A stretch of 36,973 bases of DNA, from the NCBI GenBank assembly GCA_900539625.1, contig UQCW01000024.1, positions 1-36,973 on the forward strand, written 5' to 3'. The stretch comes from an uncultured Prevotella sp. (lineage in GTDB: Bacteria; Bacteroidota; Bacteroidia; Bacteroidales; Bacteroidaceae). The notes under the pieces are model-generated. The model was not told the origin of the DNA. It saw only the letters and a list, made by a program, of their open reading frames with translations, and searched no databases. The position numbers and the translations under genes were made by a program. This document shows positions 23,252-29,422 of this stretch, in pieces (positions within the stretch are counted from its first letter, which is position 1; every line of letters begins with the position of its first letter).

Positions 23252-24805
23252 ATGCAACAGAAAATCATTATCCTCGATTTCGGTTCGCAAACCACGCAGC
23301 TCATCGGCCGCCGTGTACGCGAACTGGACACTTTCTGCGAAATCCTTCCATACAACAAGTTCCCGCACGATGACCCATCGGTTATCGGCGTGATTCTGTC
23401 GGGCTCGCCCTACAGCGTCTACGACCCTGAAGCCTTCAAGGTGGACTTGTCTGAGATTCGCGGACGTCTGCCCATTCTAGGTATTTGCTATGGTGCACAA
23501 TACATGGCACACACCTACGGCGGAAAGGTGGAACCAGCTGGCAGTCGCGAATATGGCCGCGCCAACTTGACGGAGTTTGATCATACCAACCCGCTTTTCG
23601 AAGGGTTTGACGAGAACTCACAGGTGTGGATGAGCCACGGCGACACCATCACTGCCATTCCTGAGAATTTCCACTGCATTGCCTCCACTTCTAAGGTACG
23701 CTATGCCGCCTATCAGGCCAACGATGAAAAACTGTGGGGCGTTCAGTTCCACCCAGAAGTATTCCATTCTCTTCAAGGCAGCCTCTTGCTGAAGAACTTT
23801 GTGGTCAACATCTGCGGTAGCCGTCAAGACTGGAGCGCAGCTTCTTTTGTGGACACAACCGTTGCTGAACTCAAGCAGCAGTTGGGCAACGACCGCGTAA
23901 TCCTCGGTCTTTCCGGCGGCGTTGACAGTTCGGTTGCTGCCGTATTGCTCAACCGCGCCATCGGCAAAAATTTGACCTGTATCTTCGTTGACCACGGCAT
24001 GCTCCGCAAAAACGAGTTCCGCGATGTGCTTCACGATTACGAATGCCTCGGTCTCAACGTCATCGGCGTTGATGCTTCTGCGAAATTCTTCAAGGAGCTG
24101 GAAGGCGTGACGGAACCAGAAAAGAAACGCAAGATCATCGGCAAGGGATTCATTGACGTCTTTGATGCCGAAGCACAAAAGATAACCGACGCCAAATGGT
24201 TGGCACAGGGCACCATCTATCCCGATCGCATCGAGAGCCTCAACATCACTGGCAAAGTCATCAAGAGCCACCACAACGTGGGCGGCTTGCCCGAGAAGAT
24301 GCACTTGCAGCTCTGCGAACCGCTGAAATGGCTCTTCAAAGATGAGGTACGCCGTGTTGGCCGCCAGCTTGGCATGCCAGAGCATCTCATCACGCGCCAT
24401 CCGTTCCCAGGCCCTGGCCTTGCCGTGAGAATCCTCGGTGACATCACGCCAGATAAGGTCCGCGTGCTCCAGGATGCCGACGATATCTTCATCCGCGGTC
24501 TGCGCGAGTGGAAGGTGAAAGACGAGAACGGCCAGGAAGACTCCTTATATAATAAGGTATGGCAAGCTGGCGTTGTTCTCCTCCCCATCAAGAGTGTCGG
24601 CGTAATGGGCGATGAACGCACCTACGAGCGTGCCGTTGCATTGCGTGCCGTCACAAGCACCGATGCCATGACGGCCGACTGGGCCCACCTCCCTTATGAA
24701 TTTATGGCGAAGGTGTCAAACGACATCATCAACCACGTCAAGGGTGTCAACCGCGTATGCTACGACATCTCTTCAAAACCACCTTCAACAATCGAGTGGG
24801 AATAA
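23252..24805 (+). CDS. guaA: GMP synthase (glutamine-hydrolysing)
   Basis: GuaA converts XMP to GMP, with glutamine as the nitrogen donor. The 517-residue protein has a class I glutamine amidotransferase domain (about 1-190) with nucleophile Cys79 in GICYGAQ and the His167/Glu169 pair in QFHPE. The ATP pyrophosphatase domain carries the P-loop SGGVDSS at 221-227. The C-terminal dimerisation domain ends KPPSTIEWE. The start is set at 23252 (MQQKIIILDFGSQ), 41 codons inside the longest open frame, because it follows the promoter and matches the family. A terminator lies at 24875-24913. AGTAATG-AAC-CATTACT overlaps the stop codon. Confidence 0.97.
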   Translation: MQQKIIILDFGSQTTQLIGRRVRELDTFCEILPYNKFPHDDPSVIGVILSGSPYSVYDPEAFKVDLSEIRGRLPILGICYGAQYMAHTYGGKVEPAGSREYGRANLTEFDHTNPLFEGFDENSQVWMSHGDTITAIPENFHCIASTSKVRYAAYQANDEKLWGVQFHPEVFHSLQGSLLLKNFVVNICGSRQDWSAASFVDTTVAELKQQLGNDRVILGLSGGVDSSVAAVLLNRAIGKNLTCIFVDHGMLRKNEFRDVLHDYECLGLNVIGVDASAKFFKELEGVTEPEKKRKIIGKGFIDVFDAEAQKITDAKWLAQGTIYPDRIESLNITGKVIKSHHNVGGLPEKMHLQLCEPLKWLFKDEVRRVGRQLGMPEHLITRHPFPGPGLAVRILGDITPDKVRVLQDADDIFIRGLREWKVKDENGQEDSLYNKVWQAGVVLLPIKSVGVMGDERTYERAVALRAVTSTDAMTADWAHLPYEFMAKVSNDIINHVKGVNRVCYDISSKPPSTIEWE

Positions 24806-24822
24806 GTAATGAACCATTACTA
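24804..24822. repeat. Small inverted repeat at the guaA stop
   Basis: AGTAATG (24805-24811) and CATTACT (24815-24821) are perfect arms separated by AAC. They look like two facing TAAGTAATG ends with nothing between them. The repeat begins inside the guaA stop codon. Confidence 0.6.
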
Positions 24823-24874
24823 AACGTCCCCTAAAACCCTAACGAGCAGAGACAACCACGCTCGGAAACAGAAT

Positions 24875-24913
24875 AATCCCTCCGCATTCCTATGGATTTG
24901 CGGAGGGATTTTC
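24875..24913 (+). terminator. Terminator of guaA
   Basis: AATCCCTCCGCA pairs with TGCGGAGGGATT across a 12-nt loop and is followed by TTCG. The stem is long and the U-run short. Confidence 0.75.
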
Positions 24914-24920
24914 GCATAGT

Positions 24921-25300
24921 TAAGTAGGTGTTCAAAATTAGTTTATAAGTAGGTGGTCAGAATTATTTTTACATTTGAAATGTTCTATCGGGATGCAGAT
25001 ACGCCACCTTGTTTGAAGGAGCAATGCGGGCATTGCGACTGAAAACAAGGTAAGTAGATGCGCCCGAGAGGACGTTTCAAATGTAAAAATAATGCTCTTG
25101 GCACATATATAAAAATAATTTTGACCACCTACTTATTGAATTGTCGTATTATTTTGTTCCTACAGTTGCCTTGAAGAAGGAGCGTAGCGGGCTACGTGAC
25201 TGATGAAAGACAGCTGTAAGGGCAAAAGAATATGGCAAGACAATATAAGACTGTGGGATTCCTGCATGGATACTATAAAATAATTTTGAATACCTACTTA
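24921..25300. repeat. 380-bp composite element: outer inverted-repeat element interrupted by copy B
   Basis: The outer ends read TAAGTAGGTGTTCAAAATTA (left, inward) and TAAGTAGGTATTCAAAATTA (right, inward). A complete 190-bp element occupies 24946-25135. Removing it leaves about 190 bp, the normal size of the family. The remaining right part holds the core hairpin CGTAGC-GG-GCTACG (25183-25196) and TAGTATCCATGCAGG (inverse), which is shared with 6105-6187. This is a nested insertion. Confidence 0.8.
24946..25135. repeat. 190-bp intergenic terminally inverted element, copy B
   Basis: By eye it is identical to 7248-7437 except at four positions, with no length difference and in the same orientation. 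The terminal TAAGTAGGTGGTCA / TGACCACCTACTTA pair and the internal 19-bp inverted pair are intact. It is inserted inside another family member, apparently at a TA. Confidence 0.9.
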
Positions 25301-25309
25301 CGCAAAGAC

Positions 25310-25339
25310 AGAGAGCGCTCTGGGTTCAGAGCGCCCTCT
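25310..25339 (-). terminator. Terminator-like hairpin of glyA
   Basis: On the minus strand AGAGGGCGCTCTG pairs with CAGAGCGCTCTCT across AACC. The only imperfect pair becomes G-U in the minus transcript. The U-run after it is weak. It lies about 18 bp after the glyA stop. Confidence 0.65.
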
Positions 25340-25356
25340 ATTTAATGACTCCGCAA

Positions 25357-26637
25357 TCAATAAGCGAAAAGCGGATACTGCTTCATCGTTTCGTTAACAC
25401 GCTGGCGAACAGAGGCAATCACCTTTTCGTCCTCTGGAGCGTTGAGCACTTCCTCAATCATCTCAGCGATTTCAACCATTAGGTCTTCCTTGGCACCACG
25501 CGTGGTGATGGCAGGAGTGCCAAGACGAATGCCCGAAGTCTGGAATGCAGAACGGCTATCAAACGGCACCATGTTTTTGTTGACCGTAATGTCGGCTGCC
25601 ACCAAAGCGTTCTCCGCCACCTTTCCCGTCAGTTCTGGATATTTCGAGCGAAGGTCAACCAGCATAGAGTGGTTGTCCGTTCCGCCGCTGACGATGGTGA
25701 AACCACGCTTCATCAGCTCATCGGCCAAGCAGGCGGCGTTTTTCTTCACCTGTAAAGCATACTCCTTAAACTCAGGTTGAAGTGCTTCGCCGAAAGCCAC
25801 GGCTTTGGCGGCAATGACATGCTCGAGCGGACCGCCCTGAATGCCGGGGAACACCGCACTGTTGAGCAACTGGCTCATCATCTTGGTGACTCCCTTTGGC
25901 GTTTTGAGACCCCACGGGTTTTCGAAATCCTTGCCCATCAAGATAATGCCGCCACGTGGACCACGCAAGGTCTTATGAGTGGTGGAAGTGACGATATGGG
26001 CATATTTCACAGGATTGTCAAGCAACCCCGCAGCAATCAGTCCGGCAGGATGCGCCATATCGACCATAAAGATGGCACCCACCTTATCGGCAATTTCGCG
26101 CATGCGTTTGTAGTCCCATTCACGGCTGTAGGCCGAACCGCCGCCGATGATCATCTTCGGCTTGTGTTCGAGCGCCAAGCGCTCCATTTCATCATAGTCC
26201 ACACGTCCCGTCTCACGGTTCAGGTTGTAACCGATGGGGTTATACAGGATGCCCGACGTGTTCACGCGCGAACCGTGAGAAAGATGACCACCATGATCAA
26301 GATTAAGCCCCATAAAAGTGTCGCCCGGTTTCAACACGGCCAAGAACACGGCAGCATTGGCCTGCGCTCCCGAATGCGGTTGCACATTGGCATACTCTGC
26401 ATCGAAGAGTTTCTTGATACGTTCAATGGCGAGCGTTTCAACTTGGTCAACAACGCCGCAACCGCCATAATAGCGTTTACCAGGATAACCCTCGGCATAT
26501 TTATTGGTCAGCCAAGACCCCATGGCACGCATCACTTCGTCGCTAACAAAGTTTTCCGACGCAATGAGTTCAATACCGCGCAACTGGCGCTGGTGCTCTT
26601 GCTCAATGAGCGTAAAGATTTCTGTTTCCTGTTTCAT
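25357..26637 (-). CDS. glyA: Serine hydroxymethyltransferase
   Basis: This PLP enzyme interconverts serine and glycine and charges tetrahydrofolate with a one-carbon unit, feeding purine and thymidylate synthesis. The 426-residue protein has LIASENFVS, NKYAEGYPGKRYYGG, VDMAHPAGL with Asp193 and His196, and the PLP lysine Lys222 in STTHKTLRGPRGG. Length and start (MKQETEIFTLIEQEHQRQ) are typical. It lies 154 bp downstream of pyrI with a hairpin between, so it may have its own promoter, but no TAnnTTTG was seen. A solo TAAGTAGGTG end lies at 26672-26681 in its leader. Confidence 0.97.
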   Translation of the reverse strand: MKQETEIFTLIEQEHQRQLRGIELIASENFVSDEVMRAMGSWLTNKYAEGYPGKRYYGGCGVVDQVETLAIERIKKLFDAEYANVQPHSGAQANAAVFLAVLKPGDTFMGLNLDHGGHLSHGSRVNTSGILYNPIGYNLNRETGRVDYDEMERLALEHKPKMIIGGGSAYSREWDYKRMREIADKVGAIFMVDMAHPAGLIAAGLLDNPVKYAHIVTSTTHKTLRGPRGGIILMGKDFENPWGLKTPKGVTKMMSQLLNSAVFPGIQGGPLEHVIAAKAVAFGEALQPEFKEYALQVKKNAACLADELMKRGFTIVSGGTDNHSMLVDLRSKYPELTGKVAENALVAADITVNKNMVPFDSRSAFQTSGIRLGTPAITTRGAKEDLMVEIAEMIEEVLNAPEDEKVIASVRQRVNETMKQYPLFAY

Positions 26638-26671
26638 GGTTCATCTATTTATGTGGTAAATATGTAAGTTC

Positions 26672-26681
26672 TAAGTAGGTG
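26672..26681 (+). repeat. Solo TAAGTAGGTG end
   Basis: A single exact copy of the element end lies between pyrI and glyA, and I found no facing partner nearby. It may be a remnant of an excised or decayed element, or chance. Confidence 0.4.
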
Positions 26682-26738
26682 TCTGAGAATATCTCCAGCC
26701 GTTTTTAAAAAACACTCCCGCTGTTGGAAAGAAAGCAC

Positions 26739-26779
26739 ATGCGCCATAGCATACCGATGATCGGCACGCCATGGCGCAT
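26739..26779 (-). terminator. Hairpin terminator of pyrBI
   Basis: ATGCGCCATGGCGTGCCGA pairs on the minus strand with the facing arm over about 19 bp. The three positions that are A-C mismatches in a plus transcript are G-U pairs in the minus transcript, which shows the strand in use. A weak pyrimidine run follows. Confidence 0.7.
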
Positions 26780-26791
26780 CTTTATTTCTTA

Positions 26792-27253
26792 TCAGCTGTT
26801 CACGAGTTTCACGTGTTCCAAGTTCTGCTCCTTTTCGCAATAGTGGCACCGTATCACGCCATCCTCGCGGTCTTTCACATGGAAAAGCGTCGGCATAGGT
26901 TCGTTGTTGGTGATACACTTCGGATTGGCGCACTTGACGATACCCTTGATATCTTCGGGCAAAGTCACGCATTTCTTCTCCACGACCTCAAAATCCTTGA
27001 TGATGCAGAGCGAAACATTGGGCGCAACAACCGAAAGCAGATTGAGCTCGGCGTCAGAAAAATATTTGTTCGACACCTTGATGATACTCTTGCGTCCCAT
27101 CTTCTGGCTCTTGAGATTGTAACCTACCATGATGGAACTTGGTATATCCTCCAAGTGCAGCAGACGCACCACCTGAAAGAGTTTTGAACTTGGTATATGA
27201 TCGATTACCGTGCCGTTCTTGATGGCGGCAACCAGCATTTCTTCTTTCTTCAT
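26792..27253 (-). CDS. pyrI: Aspartate carbamoyltransferase regulatory chain
   Basis: PyrI binds nucleotide effectors and holds the catalytic PyrB trimers together. The 153-residue protein has an N-terminal allosteric domain (GTVIDHIPS at 14-22) and a zinc domain with Cys108, Cys113, Cys136 and Cys139. All four expected ligands are present, so allosteric control is likely intact. It starts 7 bp after the pyrB stop, so the two are translated from one message. Confidence 0.96.
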   Translation of the reverse strand: MKKEEMLVAAIKNGTVIDHIPSSKLFQVVRLLHLEDIPSSIMVGYNLKSQKMGRKSIIKVSNKYFSDAELNLLSVVAPNVSLCIIKDFEVVEKKCVTLPEDIKGIVKCANPKCITNNEPMPTLFHVKDREDGVIRCHYCEKEQNLEHVKLVNS

Positions 27254-27260
27254 AGCTGTC

Positions 27261-28205
27261 TTATCCTATAATTGTTTTGTCGTTAAGCACTTCCTCCAAA
27301 GAAATACCGAGAGAATCACAAATCAAAGCCTCACGGGCGAAAAGACCGTTGTGGGCCTGCTCAAAATAATAAGCATGCGGATTGGCATCCACGTCATAAG
27401 CAATCTCGTTGACACGAGGTAGCGGATGGAGGATGCGCATATTTTCGCGGGCCTTGCGGAGCATGGCGGCCTTGAGGATATAAACGTCTTTCACGCGCTC
27501 ATACTCCATCAAATCCGTGAAACGCTCGCGCTGAACGCGGGTCATATACAAGATGTCGGCACCGCTGATAACTTCTTCATTGAAGTCTTCGTGTTCTTCA
27601 AATCTGATACCATTTTCCTTGCAATAGAGTTTATACTCTTCCGGCATGGCCAGTTCTTTGGGCGCGATGAAATGGAAAGTAGGGTTGAAATGGCGCATGG
27701 CCATGATAAGAGAGTGAACGGTACGACCGTATTTCAAGTCGCCCACCAAATAAATATTCAGATTTTCGAGCGTTCCCTGCGTCTTGTAGATAGAATAGAG
27801 GTCGAGCATCGTTTGAGAAGGATGCTGGTTGGCACCATCGCCAGCATTGATGATGGGAACGGGCGACACCTCACTGGCATAGCGTGCAGCCCCCTCCAAA
27901 TAATGGCGCATGACAATGATGTCGGCATAATTGCTCACCATCATAATCGTATCCTTCAAAGTTTCACCCTTCGAAGAACTTGTCACCTTGGGGTCTGTGA
28001 ATCCAATGACACGAGCGCCGAGGCGGTTTGCAGCCGTTTCAAACGAAAGGCGCGTACGCGTTGACGGCTCGAAGAAGAGCGTTGCGACGACTTTCCCGTC
28101 CAGGATTTTCCGGTTGGGATTTTTTTCAAAAGCCTGCGCCATCTCTATCAAATACATGATTTTTTCTTTGGAGAGATTGGCAATGGTGACAAGACTGTGT
28201 TTCAT
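27261..28205 (-). CDS. pyrB: Aspartate carbamoyltransferase catalytic chain
   Basis: PyrB condenses carbamoyl phosphate and aspartate in the committed step of pyrimidine synthesis. The 314-residue protein has the carbamoyl-phosphate motif FFEPSTRTRLSF (STRT at 48-51), the SSSKGET loop with Lys79, HPSQT at 128-132 and HPLPRVNEI near the C-terminus. It is followed closely by pyrI. A -7 box at 28350-28357 predicts a leader of about 140 nt that contains the palindrome AATGGTAAACCATT. Confidence 0.97.
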   Translation of the reverse strand: MKHSLVTIANLSKEKIMYLIEMAQAFEKNPNRKILDGKVVATLFFEPSTRTRLSFETAANRLGARVIGFTDPKVTSSSKGETLKDTIMMVSNYADIIVMRHYLEGAARYASEVSPVPIINAGDGANQHPSQTMLDLYSIYKTQGTLENLNIYLVGDLKYGRTVHSLIMAMRHFNPTFHFIAPKELAMPEEYKLYCKENGIRFEEHEDFNEEVISGADILYMTRVQRERFTDLMEYERVKDVYILKAAMLRKARENMRILHPLPRVNEIAYDVDANPHAYYFEQAHNGLFAREALICDSLGISLEEVLNDKTIIG

Positions 28206-28255
28206 ACCTATTATATATAAATGTTTTTGTGAATGAAACGGCTGCCTTTTTTTGT

Positions 28256-28275
28256 AAATGGTAAACCATTACTTA
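28256..28275. repeat. Palindrome in the pyrB leader
   Basis: AATGGT-AA-ACCATT at 28257-28270 is perfect and extends to ACTTA on the right, giving TAAGTAATGGT on the minus strand. It belongs to the AGTAATGGT set of intergenic motifs. It is not followed by a U-run, so it is not an obvious attenuator. Confidence 0.5.
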
Positions 28276-28349
28276 TCCATGATTCTTTCCGACAACGACT
28301 TATGGCAAATCTGCCAAACGACGCATTGCCGGCTCACGTAGCAACCAAG

Positions 28350-28357
28350 CAAAATTA
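28350..28357 (-). promoter_or_regulatory. -7 box for pyrBI
   Basis: TAATTTTG on the minus strand matches the consensus. No clear -33 TTTG was found at the proper distance. Confidence 0.5.
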
Positions 28358-28424
28358 AGGATTTATTTTGAGAAGGCGGCACTGTCGCGACGTTTTTTTT
28401 GCAGGTTATTTTCTCGAATTTCCT

Positions 28425-28455
28425 TTTGCACGTAAATATTTTAGGTTTATCTTTG
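28425..28455 (+). promoter_or_regulatory. Promoter of the rubrerythrin gene
   Basis: TTTG (28425-28428) and TATCTTTG (28448-28455) are separated by 19 bp, a consensus Bacteroidota promoter about 38 nt before the start codon. Confidence 0.8.
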
Positions 28456-28493
28456 CGGTGTCGTATGACAAATCTCTAAAATTCCAATGAGTT

Positions 28494-29036
28494 ATGAAAG
28501 AATTGAAAGGAACACAAACCGAGAAGAACCTCCAAACGGCTTTTGCCGGCGAATCTCAAGCCCACACCAAGTATCTCTACTACGCTTCAAAGGCAAAGAA
28601 AGACGGATACGTACAGATGGGAGACCTCTTTGAAGAGACTGCACGCAACGAAAAGGAGCATGCCAAAATTTGGTTCAAACTCCTTCATGGCAATACCATA
28701 CCTTCAACGGAAGAAAACCTCAAGGATGCCGCTGCGGGCGAAAACTATGAATGGACCGACATGTATGCCGGATTTGCAAAGACTGCCCGCGAAGAGGGCT
28801 TTGAAGGAATCGCAGCAAAATTCGAAATGGTGGCTGCCATCGAGAAACACCATGAGGAACGCTACCGCAAACTGCTCAAGAACATTGAAGACAAAATCGT
28901 GTTCAGCCGCGACGGAGATGCCGTATGGCAATGCGCCAACTGCGGACACATCGTTGTCGGAAAGGTCGCTCCTGAAGTTTGTCCAGTCTGCGCCCATCCG
29001 AAAAGCTATTTCCAATTGCTGGCTGAGAATTACTAA
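28494..29036 (+). CDS. rbr: Rubrerythrin
   Basis: Rubrerythrin is a non-haem diiron peroxidase that removes hydrogen peroxide in anaerobes and microaerophiles. The 180-residue protein has a four-helix ferritin-like domain (1-135) with Glu20, Glu53 and His56 in NEKEH, and the IEKHHEERY helix as iron ligands. A C-terminal rubredoxin-like domain holds iron with Cys147, Cys150, Cys163 and Cys166. Both domains are complete. It is monocistronic, with a strong promoter and a following hairpin. The context is consistent with an anaerobe. Confidence 0.95.
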   Translation: MKELKGTQTEKNLQTAFAGESQAHTKYLYYASKAKKDGYVQMGDLFEETARNEKEHAKIWFKLLHGNTIPSTEENLKDAAAGENYEWTDMYAGFAKTAREEGFEGIAAKFEMVAAIEKHHEERYRKLLKNIEDKIVFSRDGDAVWQCANCGHIVVGKVAPEVCPVCAHPKSYFQLLAENY

Positions 29037-29078
29037 CAAATGGCAACACGGCCAAAAAGCCGCTGCCAACCGCTGACA

Positions 29079-29123
29079 TAAGCAGGTGCCCGAGAAAAAC
29101 ACTTCGGGCACCTGCTTGCTTTA
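29079..29123 (+). terminator. Terminator-like hairpin after rbr with TAAGCAGGTG ends
   Basis: AAGCAGGTGCCCGA (29080-29093) pairs perfectly with TCGGGCACCTGCTT (29104-29117) and is followed by GCTTTACA. The outer part of each arm equals the end sequence of the dispersed repeat family, so a repeat end may have been recruited as a terminator. Confidence 0.7.
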
Positions 29124-29240
29124 CATAGGGCATGCCGTCCTGCTTTGCCCAACTTTCTGCACGCGGCAGGACACCTTCCAAACCGCCCAAGCTCAGCCTG
29201 TTCACGGTTCAAAAAAACTCTTCGCTTTTCAAGAAAAACC

Positions 29241-29271
29241 TTGTGTCTTTTAAAGCTTCTGCATAACTTTG
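29241..29271 (+). promoter_or_regulatory. Promoter of the outer-membrane receptor gene
   Basis: TAACTTTG (29264-29271) is a -7 match, with a TTG at 29241-29243 about 20 bp upstream. It predicts a leader of about 145 nt. That leader contains a 21-codon open frame (29304-29369). Confidence 0.65.
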
Positions 29272-29422
29272 CATTCCGTTCGGAGTGCCTGCTCGTATAA
29301 TATATGTCTAAAAAGAGAACCTCCACGGGAAAACGACAACCCAAGGCATACAAAATTTCTCTAAGATAACGAAACAACAAGCAGCACATTCCAATTATCA
29401 AAACACTGTAATCCAAAAAATC

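Noticed and set aside
27135..27197. Direct repeat AACTTGGTATAT inside pyrI
   Set aside because: Both copies encode the same Ile-Pro-Ser-Ser stretch in a normal PyrI protein, so coding constraint explains them.
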